Positions 27,801 to 34,890 of a DNA stretch of 64,000 bases are shown piece by piece. Numbering within the stretch: position 1 is the stretch's first letter; the number at the start of each line of letters is the position of its first letter. This DNA comes from Tuwongella immobilis. Its GTDB lineage: Bacteria > Planctomycetota > Planctomycetia > Gemmatales > Gemmataceae. The notes beneath the pieces were generated by a model. It saw nothing but the letters and a program-made list of their open reading frames with translations. It was not told the origin of the DNA and made no database searches. Position numbers and translations under genes: made by a program. The DNA lies in NCBI RefSeq assembly GCF_901538355.1, contig NZ_LR593887.1, positions 6,238,920 through 6,302,919 of the forward strand. Direction: 5' to 3'.

Positions 27801-28119
27801 TCATCAGAATCTCGGCGGGACCGATGCGGCGAATCTGCTCAGCGTGCTCGATCGCACCACGCCCTGGAAACCGCTGGGATTCTTCGGGCTGTTCGATCAC
27901 GCCAATGCCGGGGTCGCCGGGCTGTGGTTGCTGGTGTCGCTGGGATTTGCAAGCTGGATTGGCCGGGGTGGGCTGATGCTGGCCGCCGCCGTCACCCTGA
28001 TTGGTCACCGATTGATCGTGCCCGCATTCGGGACCGTGCCGCCGTATTTGGTCGGAATTCTACTGGGAACTGCGATTGCGCTCGTGAGCATGGCCCTGTC
28101 GCCGCCGCCGAAACGCTGA
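24844..28119 (+). CDS. Ser/Thr protein kinase with zinc ribbon, Pro/Thr-rich linker and multi-span C-terminus
   Basis: A 1091-residue protein. A zinc ribbon (CPYC, CPKC) occupies residues 5-35 or so. A linker of about 300 residues rich in Pro, Ala and Thr carries repeated KTVLPTA, STGEFRP/ATGNFEP and DATLP motifs. The Hanks-type kinase domain at about 338-610 has the glycine loop LGRGGMGAVYLA, VALKVM, HRDIKPDN near 463 and DLGL in place of DFG. Behind it lie hydrophobic segments near 663-710 and 729-766, a charged helical region, and further spans near 970-1085. GTG 24844 is chosen because AGGAG lies at 24833-24837 and the ribbon starts at once; TTG 24757 or ATG 24811 would add residues without similarity. 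It is probably a membrane-bound signalling kinase. Confidence 0.88.
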   Translation: MAFSCPYCSHSISVKTPKPGRYTPKCPKCAGVFQLIIPADADAAWQVKPLPNAGQPTTAPAAPPTAPSGAPATSGTPTNPGTTPGIPSSKTVLPTARPNASGDAPTLLNQPGVTVPPPAPPQSHASTEATGNFEPIGDSPQADHSASKLVLGSKTVPATQKTVLPTATTSPPPAVESTGEFRPVSAPAPKPLTLPVSKPVPAPPTDATLPSAAAIPPAPPSHTLPASQAADARSDDEPADATLPPDAVPAQPSQAGTIRMGTQAGLPGKTRLPSAKTKVDVPPSDATLATDLPAADADEPQDFAVDEPPQKSPPKSPAGSSRKAKSATAAEPDDLPETLGGYRIEKELGRGGMGAVYLARQLSLDRPVALKVMNPRWAADAVFVARFIREAYAAAQLVHHNVVQIYDIGLDHDVHFFSMEFVEGQSLSQVIKREGKLDPELAVGYILQAARGLKFAHDRGMIHRDIKPDNLMLNTQGIVKVADLGLVKTPAMQAADDALGKVTPPPTGSLSASLGADITNANVAMGTPAYMSPEQCRDAAQVDHRADIYSLGCTLYVLLTGRPPFTGSTAIEVMSKHVQEAMIPPDQIVKWVPKEVSSLLLKMTAKNPADRHPSMDALIADLEQWLGVQSSGPFTPKEEHASLLEQCVNRFQDAPLAKLRSRVIPGFFGGSALVGIASLLLGYPNIALGMVGMLISAVASYFVLQGIREKTYLFRRVREMIFSSPLSDLLVGAAGGLLLLLMLYFSGLLWVWLGFGIVGVGVAFALHTTIDRPLAKQRQAALDDAEALFKRLRLQGLEEDALRQFVGKYSGKQWEEFFEAMFGFEAKLQTRAILERVGGGARQAEKHAAWREPLLQALETLHRKRREARERKILQQLEQKALLAKGVDSKTAQTQAEAAADFVVAQAGEIRQIDGLDPTVVDEANPQPTGRRVRNVSEMMRSAEKPPKKMTRPPVSPVQRITQIAMSGKLRFLVAAGLLLGCFAWIHQNLGGTDAANLLSVLDRTTPWKPLGFFGLFDHANAGVAGLWLLVSLGFASWIGRGGLMLAAAVTLIGHRLIVPAFGTVPPYLVGILLGTAIALVSMALSPPPKR

Positions 28120-28245
28120 TCGCCGCCGCAAAACGCTGAAACGGTTGATTCTCGAAGCTGCCGCGAGTTTCTACCATAACTCCTACGCCTCGCATCGGGC
28201 TGATTCCGGGCTGGCGGGTGGATGACCTTGCTGGAGAGATTCGTG

Positions 28246-29466
28246 ATGGATAACCGATCAATCGCCCGCTCCCTGATGGCGGGGAGCCTGTTGCTTCTGA
28301 TGGTGGGACTATCGTGGAGCCAACCCGCCGAAGTGCCCACCCAACCGGCATTTCTGCGCGTCAAACTCCCCGCCGATGCCAAACTCGAATTCGATGGCGT
28401 CGTCACGAAAACGACCGGCGAAATCCGCCGCTTTCAATCGCCACCATTGGCCACCGGCAAAAAATATCTGTACGACCTGAAATGGACGTACACCGAAAAG
28501 GGTCAGGCCATCACCAAGACCCGCACCGTGACCATCGTTCCGGGCAGCGAAGTCGAAATCGACCTGCTGGTCGAAGAAGCGAAGCCGGAACCAAAAGATC
28601 CGCCCAAGGCCGAACCGAAGCCCGCCCCGAAAGTCGAGCCAAAGACCGAACCAAAAGCGGAACCCAAGCCGGAAATGAAGGCCGAGCCGAAGCCCGCTCC
28701 AAAGGTCGAACCAAAGACCGAACCCAAAGCGGAACCCAAAGCGGAACCAAAGCCCGCCCCAAAGGTGGAGCCGAAGACCGAACCAAAGGCGGAACCCAAG
28801 CCGGAAATGAAGGCTGAGCCGAAGACCGCGCCAAAGGTCGAACCAAAGACCGAACCCAAAGCGGAACCAAAGCCTGCTCCCAAAGTGGAGCCGAAGACGG
28901 AACCGAAAGTTGAACCGAAAGCGGAACCCAAGGCCGAGCCAAAGCCCGCGCCCAAGGCAACAGGCAACGATGCGGAAGAAACCACCAAGGTGCCGTATGT
29001 GCCGACGCCGCAAGTGGTTGTGGAAGCGATGCTCAAGATGGCGGATGTCAAGGCCGGGGATACCGTGTTTGATCTGGGCTGTGGCGATGGCCGAATTGTC
29101 ATCACGGCGGTGAAGCAATTCCAAGCCAAGCGTGGCGTGGGAATTGATCTCGATCCGGATCGGATTTTGGACTCGAAATTGAACGCGAAGAAGGCGAATG
29201 TGGTCGATCGCGTCGATTTTCGGGAAGGCGATGTGCTGAAGCTCAAAGACTTATCGGAAGCCTCGGTGGTGACGCTGTATTTGCTGCCAGAAGTGAATTT
29301 GAAGCTTAAGCCGGTGTTACTTTCGACGCTGAAGCCCGGTTCGCGGATTGTCTCGCACGATTTCGATATGGGCGACTGGAAGCCCGAAAAAACGCTGGAT
29401 CTGCAAGACGAACGCGGCGATGAGCATACGATTTATCTGTGGACGGTTCCCGCCGCCAAGAATTGA
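28246..29466 (+). CDS. exported TIGR03000-type domain / PKAEPK-repeat / SAM-methyltransferase fusion
   Basis: A 406-residue protein. A signal peptide (SLMAGSLLLLMVGLSWSQ) covers residues 8-27. A TIGR03000-like extracytoplasmic domain follows at about 32-105 (KLPADAKLEFDGVVTKTTGE), then about 130 residues of Lys-Pro-Glu repeats at 112-240, then a class I methyltransferase domain at 250-406 with motif I FDLGCGDGR near 275 and the acidic motif II GIDLDPDR. The methyltransferase resembles small bacterial RrmJ/FAM173-like enzymes with a TLYLLPEVN motif. An exported SAM enzyme is unexpected because SAM is cytoplasmic. ATG 28246 has GGAGAG at 28233-28238; an upstream ATG at 28222 would still keep the signal peptide. 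Confidence 0.82.
   Translation: MDNRSIARSLMAGSLLLLMVGLSWSQPAEVPTQPAFLRVKLPADAKLEFDGVVTKTTGEIRRFQSPPLATGKKYLYDLKWTYTEKGQAITKTRTVTIVPGSEVEIDLLVEEAKPEPKDPPKAEPKPAPKVEPKTEPKAEPKPEMKAEPKPAPKVEPKTEPKAEPKAEPKPAPKVEPKTEPKAEPKPEMKAEPKTAPKVEPKTEPKAEPKPAPKVEPKTEPKVEPKAEPKAEPKPAPKATGNDAEETTKVPYVPTPQVVVEAMLKMADVKAGDTVFDLGCGDGRIVITAVKQFQAKRGVGIDLDPDRILDSKLNAKKANVVDRVDFREGDVLKLKDLSEASVVTLYLLPEVNLKLKPVLLSTLKPGSRIVSHDFDMGDWKPEKTLDLQDERGDEHTIYLWTVPAAKN
28580..28965. repeat. in-frame tandem repeat encoding PKAEPK/PKVEPKTEPK units
   Basis: Degenerate units of 12-30 bases built from codons for Pro, Lys, Ala/Val/Thr and Glu recur through this interval, including near-identical longer blocks (PAPKVEPKTEPKAEPKPEMK appears at least twice). 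The repeats stay in frame and form the linker of the methyltransferase fusion, so they are coding repeats, not a CRISPR array. Confidence 0.85.
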
Positions 29467-29505
29467 CGATCCCCGCCGATTTTCCTGCCCGAATGGAGGT
29501 GCCGC

Positions 29506-31104
29506 ATGGCCAAACGATACGATGCCATTATCATTGGTGCCGGTCACAATGGTTTGGTCACGGCGGCGTATCTCGCTCGGGCGGGCTATCGCGTGTTGGT
29601 GCTGGAACGCCGCGAGGTGCTGGGCGGCTGTGCCGTCACGGAAGAAGTTTGGCCCGGATACCGTGTCTCCACCGCCGCTTACGTCAACAGCCTGTTTCGC
29701 CCGGAAATCATCCGCGATCTGGAACTCAAGCGATTCGGCTTCCAGATGCTCCCCCGCAATCCCTCATCATTCACCCCGTTTCCCGACGGTCGATATTTGA
29801 TGATGGGACCGGATGCCGAACTGAATCGCCGCGAAGTTGGCAAATTCTCGGCCCGCGACGCCGAACGATTGCCCGAATACGAAGCGATGCTCACCCGCGT
29901 TGCCGACTTCCTCGAACCGCTGCTCGTCGAAACGCCGCCCGATCCCTGGTCATTCCGGCCCGGCGACTGGTGGAAACTCGGCAAAATCGGCTATCGCTTC
30001 CTGAAATTGGGTCGCCGCGACGCCGTCAAGGCCATCGAGATTCTCACGGGAGCCGCTCGGCCCATCCTTGATCGCTGGTTTGAATCCGAACAATTGAAGG
30101 TTACGCTGGCCACCGATGCCGTCATTGGCGTGATGGCCTCCCCCAGCATGCCTGGCACCGCGTATGTGCTGTTTCACCATGTCATGGGCGAATGCGATGG
30201 CGCTCGTGGCGTGTGGGGCTACGTCCGTGGTGGCATGGGGTCGCTCAGCAACGCCATTGCCGATTCCGCACGACGATTTGGCGCGGAAATCGTCACCAAC
30301 GCCGAAGTCGAGCGCATTCTCATCCGCGAAGGACGAGTCGAAGGGGTGGCACTGCGCAACGGCAACGAGTATCTCGCGCCGCGAGTCGCATCCGGGGTCG
30401 ATGCCAATCTCACCTTCCGCAAATTCTGCGATGCCAAGGAGCTACCACCCGAATTCCTCGCAGCGGTATCCGAAATCGATTACACCTCGGCCACGCTGAA
30501 AATCAACGTCTGCCTGAACGAAGTGCCCAACTTTATCGCCCTGCCCAACAGCGGAGCCGCCCACATTCCCGGCCCGCAGCATCGCGGCACCATGCACATC
30601 TGCCCGACGATGGACTACCTGGAACGGGCCTACGACGATGCGAAATATGGCCGCCCCTCGCAATCGCCGATTCTGGAATGCACCATGGCCACCACAGTGG
30701 ACGATTCGCTGGCCCCGCCCGGCAAACATCTCATGTCCATGTTCGTGCAGTATGCCCCGTATCACTTGCGAGAGGGGAATTGGGACGATATCAAAGAATC
30801 GTTCGCGGATCGCTGCTTTGACATTCTCAACGAATATGCCCCGAATTTCAAGCAATCCGTGATCGCCCGGCAGATTCTCACCCCAGTGGATCTCGAACGC
30901 ATCTACGGCTTAACCGGCGGCAATATCTTCCAAGGGTCGATGTCGCTCTCGAGCATGTTTTCGCTGCGTCCGGTGGCGGGATTCTGTCAATACCGCACGC
31001 CGATTGCCGGGCTATACCTGTGCGGGGCCGCCGCGCATCCCGGCGGGGGCGTACTCGGAGCCGCCGGTTGGAACGCCGCCCGCGAAATCCTCCGCGATCG
31101 CTGA
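29506..31104 (+). CDS. FAD-dependent oxidoreductase, phytoene desaturase/PYROXD2-like
   Basis: A 532-residue flavoprotein. The N-terminal dinucleotide-binding motif is IIIGAGHNGLVTAAYLARAGY at about residues 8-28, followed by LERREVLGGCAVTEE, the second FAD contact. The C-terminus has LYLCGAAAHPGGGVLGAAGWNAAREIL, typical of the PYROXD2/CrtI-like branch of the amine oxidase superfamily. These enzymes desaturate or isomerise polyene or other hydrophobic substrates; the substrate here is unknown. There is no carotenoid gene beside it. A GGAGG-type ribosome site lies just before ATG 29506. Confidence 0.87.
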   Translation: MAKRYDAIIIGAGHNGLVTAAYLARAGYRVLVLERREVLGGCAVTEEVWPGYRVSTAAYVNSLFRPEIIRDLELKRFGFQMLPRNPSSFTPFPDGRYLMMGPDAELNRREVGKFSARDAERLPEYEAMLTRVADFLEPLLVETPPDPWSFRPGDWWKLGKIGYRFLKLGRRDAVKAIEILTGAARPILDRWFESEQLKVTLATDAVIGVMASPSMPGTAYVLFHHVMGECDGARGVWGYVRGGMGSLSNAIADSARRFGAEIVTNAEVERILIREGRVEGVALRNGNEYLAPRVASGVDANLTFRKFCDAKELPPEFLAAVSEIDYTSATLKINVCLNEVPNFIALPNSGAAHIPGPQHRGTMHICPTMDYLERAYDDAKYGRPSQSPILECTMATTVDDSLAPPGKHLMSMFVQYAPYHLREGNWDDIKESFADRCFDILNEYAPNFKQSVIARQILTPVDLERIYGLTGGNIFQGSMSLSSMFSLRPVAGFCQYRTPIAGLYLCGAAAHPGGGVLGAAGWNAAREILRDR

Positions 31105-31172
31105 ACGGCCAAATACCGAGACAATCGCACAACCAACGATCAATCGGCCTAGCATTTGCCGATTCCGATTGA

Positions 31173-31178
31173 TACAAT
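31173..31178 (+). promoter_or_regulatory. candidate -10 element for the tRNA gene
   Basis: TACAAT lies 9 bases before the mature tRNA 5' end. No clear -35 is seen at the proper distance, so this is only suggestive. Confidence 0.3.
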
Positions 31179-31187
31179 GACGGTATT

Positions 31188-31260
31188 GCCCTCGTAGCTC
31201 AGGGGATAGAGCACCGGTTTCCTAAACTGGGGGTCACAGGTTCGATTCCTGTCGAGGGTA
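31188..31260 (+). tRNA. tRNA-Arg (anticodon CCT)
   Basis: A 73-base cloverleaf. The acceptor stem GCCCTCG (31188-31194) pairs with CGAGGGT (31253-31259) with a terminal G-T, and A31260 is the discriminator. The D arm is GCTC/GAGC, and the anticodon stem CCGGT/ACTGG encloses loop TTCCTAA with anticodon CCT, which reads AGG. The T arm is ACAGG TTCGATT CCTGT. CCA is not encoded. The gene stands alone between the PYROXD2-like gene and a small membrane protein gene. It is not disrupted and no integrase is near, although tRNA genes are common integration sites. Confidence 0.95.
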
Positions 31261-31456
31261 TTTCATCCACCATCGTCCCATTTCATCACCCCCATCAAAT
31301 CGTGAAGCCCCTGCGACGGTCGGATTCCGATTCCTCGTGTGGCAATCCATAAAAATCATCACATTTGTGGGAACCGCCATTCATCCCATGGCGATGTCGA
31401 TGCTACACTCTCCCGATGGGCGATTTCGCAAGGCAAAACGGCATCGGGGTGGAATC

Positions 31457-31669
31457 ATGCAATCCTTGGGAACAACTCTGTTGGTCATCGGAATCGGATG
31501 CGTTGCAGTCGGCACGGTGGGGCTGGTGTCGGTTCTGTTGGGGATGCTCGGGGTCAGTTTTGAATTCATCGTCCGCCCGTGGTACGGTCCGTTTCTGGGT
31601 GGAGCCTTGCTCGCAGGCATCGGCTGGAGCGTGCGTCGCCAAACACCGCCGAGCAATCCCGCCGTCTGA
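31457..31669 (+). CDS. small two-span membrane protein
   Basis: A 70-residue hydrophobic protein, MQSLGTTLLVIGIGCVAVG, with two predicted membrane segments joined by a short loop and a basic C-terminal tail. The open frame extends 40 codons upstream, but that stretch is basic and lacks similarity. A weak GGGTGG ribosome site precedes ATG 31457. It lies 62 bases before the phosphatase-like gene. I recognise no family. Confidence 0.55.
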   Translation: MQSLGTTLLVIGIGCVAVGTVGLVSVLLGMLGVSFEFIVRPWYGPFLGGALLAGIGWSVRRQTPPSNPAV

Positions 31670-31731
31670 TGCCGCAAAGTTGGTCCATCGCGGTGCGGCA
31701 GAATGGGTGGGCTTTGCACGAGGACAGCTCC

Positions 31732-32232
31732 ATGCGATTGGATGCGGAGCGGTTGTACGCGATCGAACCGGGACTGTTTCAATCGAGTCGACCGGGGCTG
31801 TATCCGCCGCCGGGAGTCTCGGTGGTGCTCAATGTCAGCGATACCGCGAATGATTTCGTCGTCGGGCATGGGCTGACGGCGATTCTGCACCTGCCAATGG
31901 CCGACCACCAATTCCCCGGTGTGGAATGGCTCGAAATGGCGGTAGATCTGCTGCACTCTTTCCGCCAACGCGGGCATTCCGTGCTGGTTCACTGCGATAT
32001 GGCCGAGAGCCGTAGTTCGATGGTGCTGCTAGGCTACCGCATGCGCACCCAAGGCATCGGCTTGGAATCGGCACTGGCGGCGCTCGTTCGCTGCAACCCG
32101 CATGCCGATCCGAACCATCACTTCCTCGCGGGCTTGCGCGAATGCGAACGCGCCTGGGGATTATCCCCCGCCGCTGCTCCAACCGCAGACGCAGACGCCC
32201 CAGCCGCCGCAACCGGCCAGCAATCCTCCTGA
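31732..32232 (+). CDS. dual-specificity protein phosphatase-like protein
   Basis: A 166-residue protein with a cysteine phosphatase P-loop, VHCDMAESRSS: Cys88 nucleophile and Arg94, separated by five residues as in Cx5R. The usual Gly of HCxxGxxRS is absent; the loop reads DMAES. The surrounding order (LNVSDTAND near 37, ILHLPMADHQFP near 53, then the P-loop and a helix) fits small dual-specificity phosphatases, with Asp57 or a neighbour as possible general acid. ATG 31732 has AGGA at 31721-31724; an alternative ATG at 31669 overlaps the preceding stop but has no ribosome site. It could oppose the local Ser/Thr kinases, but that is conjecture. Confidence 0.68.
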   Translation: MRLDAERLYAIEPGLFQSSRPGLYPPPGVSVVLNVSDTANDFVVGHGLTAILHLPMADHQFPGVEWLEMAVDLLHSFRQRGHSVLVHCDMAESRSSMVLLGYRMRTQGIGLESALAALVRCNPHADPNHHFLAGLRECERAWGLSPAAAPTADADAPAAATGQQSS

Positions 32233-32479
32233 CGGTCATCGCCACCGCAATCAACCGTCATGGTTCCCATTGGCATTCGCCAGAATTATCGATCCCAGGA
32301 AATTTCAAGAAATTCATTTGCGAACACTTTCCTAATCACTTATTCTCATCAATCGTTGTGGGTCGAGGAATCGCTTCGCAACACGTCGTCCGAAATCGCC
32401 CCAATCATCATCCGAACTTGGCATTCACTACGCTTGTTGCACAAGTTTTGGGTACCGACACACACGAGGAGAAGAAACG
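32233..32479. other. lower-GC intergenic region without a gene
   Basis: This 247-base stretch is visibly richer in A and T than its surroundings (for example CATTTGCGAACACTTTCC). It has no supported gene and leads into a strong GAGGAGAAG ribosome site at 32466-32474. Confidence 0.5.
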
Positions 32480-32923
32480 ATGGCAAACCATCCATACTAT
32501 TTGGTATGGTCCGGATCGCTCAACATGGGCGATACACCAGGCGTGTTCACAGACGCTCAGTTTGTGGGATTGATCCTTCAAATCCCCATTACCATCACGT
32601 ATTTGTCGGATGAAACAGCCCCGGCTCAATTCCTACTCACCACCACGGAAGTTGAGATTTTCAACCAGAAAACCCATCCGGTTTACTGGGATTGGACGCC
32701 AGGAACGGCCCTGCCAACTCCCGTTGGCCACATTGACGATACGGAATTCGTTCCGGGCAAACCGGAATTTCATCAACTGTCGATTCCCCGCACCGAACTC
32801 ACCCTGGGGAAGCATTGGCTCACGATTCTTGTGAACGCCGAAATCCCTGCCGGCCTTCGGGATGATTTTATCCTCAAGCGAATCGAGGCTCACAATTCCA
32901 TCGGTGCCAAGATCGGATGGTAA
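32480..32923 (+). CDS. orphan protein, probably beta-rich
   Basis: A 147-residue protein starting MANHPYYLVWSGSLNMGDTP. It alternates short hydrophobic strands (LILQIPITITYL, FLLTTTEVEIF, HWLTILVNAEI) with polar loops, suggesting a beta-sandwich. There is no signal peptide, membrane span or Cys pair. I recognise no family. The ribosome site GAGGAGAAG is among the best in the window. Base composition is less GC-rich than neighbouring genes, a possible sign of transfer. The function is unknown. Confidence 0.65.
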   Translation: MANHPYYLVWSGSLNMGDTPGVFTDAQFVGLILQIPITITYLSDETAPAQFLLTTTEVEIFNQKTHPVYWDWTPGTALPTPVGHIDDTEFVPGKPEFHQLSIPRTELTLGKHWLTILVNAEIPAGLRDDFILKRIEAHNSIGAKIGW

Positions 32924-33205
32924 CTCCCGCCGAAACCGATCGGGAAACCGCCAAAGCCGGTCGATTCGGTGGACAATGTCGCCATCGCACGGATTCTCTT
33001 CGGCGTGAGTCGGCGATTGTGTGGGATGGATGAATTTCTCGGCAATGTGGGCATCGGCGATGGTTACCGTTTGACAGTGGAATCGAGATCCCGGACAATT
33101 CCGTTGAATGTTCGGCGAACTGGCGAGTGACCTGGAATTGTTCGGGATCGGGAGCGGCGATTTGGCCCGAATTCTGACTGGGTCGCATCAATCGGGAGCG
33201 ATTCG

Positions 33206-33460
33206 ATGGGCACTCTGCCCCCCTTCATCGGCTTCGCCTGCATTGCCTGCTTCACGTGGTGGTTCTCGTCCCGTCCTCGGCTGTTTTTGCAAATCTTCGT
33301 TCCGCGTGAGGAATGGTTCCCCGTTGGGCGGCAAATCCTGCGGCATGCGGAGTTCCGTCGTGGAATGCGGATCCTGGCCGGGCTGCAATTGGCCATGGGC
33401 GGCCTATTGAAATGGTGGCTTCGCACCTCGTTTGTTGCCGATTCCAGCGGAAATTCCTGA
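33206..33460 (+). CDS. small membrane-associated protein
   Basis: An 84-residue protein, MGTLPPFIGFACIACFTWWF, with an N-terminal hydrophobic segment and a Trp- and Arg-rich remainder. GGGAG at 33194-33198 gives a good ribosome site, and the monooxygenase gene begins 20 bases after its stop, so the two probably share a transcript. I recognise no family. Confidence 0.5.
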   Translation: MGTLPPFIGFACIACFTWWFSSRPRLFLQIFVPREEWFPVGRQILRHAEFRRGMRILAGLQLAMGGLLKWWLRTSFVADSSGNS

Positions 33461-33480
33461 TTGTTGGAAAGGCGGGTTCG

Positions 33481-34725
33481 ATGACCGCAGGATTCCCGGA
33501 AACCGAAACAGTTGTCGATACCCACACCACCACCTGCTGCATTGTCGGCGGTGGGCCGGCGGGCATGGTGCTGGCACTGCTGCTGGCCCGGCGGGGGGTG
33601 CCGGTGACGCTGTTGGAAGCGCATCACGATTTCGACCGCGACTTTCGCGGCGATACGATCCATCCCTCCACCCTTGAAGCGCTCGATCAAATCGGATTGG
33701 CCGATCGCTTGCTGCAAATTCCGCACGGTCGAGCCGAAATTGCCGAAATCAACGCGGCGGGCCAGGTGACGGTCATCGGTCGATTCAACCGATTGGCGAC
33801 AAAATTTCCGTACATCATGCTGATGCCGCAAGCGAAATTCCTCGACTTTTTGGCCGCCGAAGCAAGCCAATACCCGTCATTCCGTCTGGTGAACGGCGCG
33901 ACCGTTCAGCGCTTGGTTCAGGAGAACGGCACCACTCGGGGCGTGCGCTACCGTGGGGCAGATGGAGCCTGGCACGAGGTGCAGGCGACGCTGACCGTTG
34001 GGGCGGATGGCCGATTCTCCAAAATTCGCAGCCTGTGCGGGGCGACGCCGATCAAGAGTGCTCCGCCGATGGATGTGCTGTGGTTTCGCTTGCCCCGCCA
34101 ACCGGAAGATCCCGCCGACCGAATCACCTTTTATGTCGGCTCCGGTCGAATGGTGATTCTGCTCGACCGCGGCGATCAATGGCAGGGTGGATACGTGATT
34201 CTCAAGGGGAAATATCAAGAAATCAAATCCGCAGGAATCGATGCGTTTCACGCCGATCTTCGCCGACAAATTCCCTGGCTGGGCGACCGAGTCAACGGCA
34301 TCGACGATTGGAAGCAAATGGCGGTTCTATCGGTGGAATCGAGCCGCGTTCCCACCTGGCATCAACCGGGCTTGTTGCTGATCGGCGATGCCGCGCATGT
34401 GATGTCGCCGGTGGCTGGGGTGGGAATTAACGCGGCCATTCAGGACGCCATCGAAACCGCCAATCAACTCGCCAAGCCGCTGTTGGCGGGCACGATCACC
34501 GATCAACAACTGGCGAAAGTTCAGCAACGGCGAGAGTTTTCCGTCAAAGTGACGCAACGATTCCAGGGCATCATCCAGAATCGGCTCGTGAAGGCAGCGC
34601 TCGATCCAGACAAGCCGTTTCAGCTTCCGCTCATCGCGCGGGTGCTGCTCAAACTCCCCATTTTTCGGGATCTTCCGGCGCGCATGATCGCCTTCGGGGT
34701 CGGTCGGTCTCGCGTGCAGCGCTGA
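33481..34725 (+). CDS. FAD-dependent monooxygenase (UbiH/PHBH type)
   Basis: A 414-residue flavoprotein hydroxylase. The N-terminal FAD motif is CCIVGGGPAGMVLALLLARRG near residues 18-38 with the following Glu in LLEAHH. The middle DG motif is LTVGADGRFSKIR, and the second FAD motif is LLIGDAAHVMSPVAGVGINA near 300. This is the class A monooxygenase pattern, using NAD(P)H and O2 to hydroxylate aromatic or quinone substrates. The last 60 residues end LIARVLLKLPIFRDLPARM, seen in several actinobacterial and planctomycete relatives. The substrate is unknown. ATG 33481 follows GGCGGG; an in-frame extension upstream is Arg/Trp-rich and overlaps the small gene. Confidence 0.87.
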   Translation: MTAGFPETETVVDTHTTTCCIVGGGPAGMVLALLLARRGVPVTLLEAHHDFDRDFRGDTIHPSTLEALDQIGLADRLLQIPHGRAEIAEINAAGQVTVIGRFNRLATKFPYIMLMPQAKFLDFLAAEASQYPSFRLVNGATVQRLVQENGTTRGVRYRGADGAWHEVQATLTVGADGRFSKIRSLCGATPIKSAPPMDVLWFRLPRQPEDPADRITFYVGSGRMVILLDRGDQWQGGYVILKGKYQEIKSAGIDAFHADLRRQIPWLGDRVNGIDDWKQMAVLSVESSRVPTWHQPGLLLIGDAAHVMSPVAGVGINAAIQDAIETANQLAKPLLAGTITDQQLAKVQQRREFSVKVTQRFQGIIQNRLVKAALDPDKPFQLPLIARVLLKLPIFRDLPARMIAFGVGRSRVQR

Positions 34726-34890
34726 CGTTTGCGGTCCATCCACCGCCGCTGATCCGCGTCGATCCGCCGTGCGGAACGCGAAAGCGGGCAGGCGCGTGGA
34801 ATTCCTCGCACTCCGGCAAATCCGCCGGGTAGAATGGGCAGCCGGTCTCGCTCTCTCCTGGGATTCCGTTTTTTCACTCGGAGTCGAACC

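Noticed and set aside
25930-28008. 692-codon minus-strand frame
   Set aside because: Antisense to the kinase at 24844, which has all kinase motifs; composition (Gln, His, Arg rich) is that of an out-of-frame translation.
28580-28965. Possible CRISPR-like direct repeats
   Set aside because: The repeats are unequal, in frame and encode Lys-Pro-Glu units of a protein with signal and methyltransferase domains; there are no unique spacers and no cas genes.
31188-31260. tRNA gene as an integration site of a genomic island
   Set aside because: The tRNA is intact, no integrase follows, and I did not find a repeat of its 3' end in the neighbouring 2 kb by eye.
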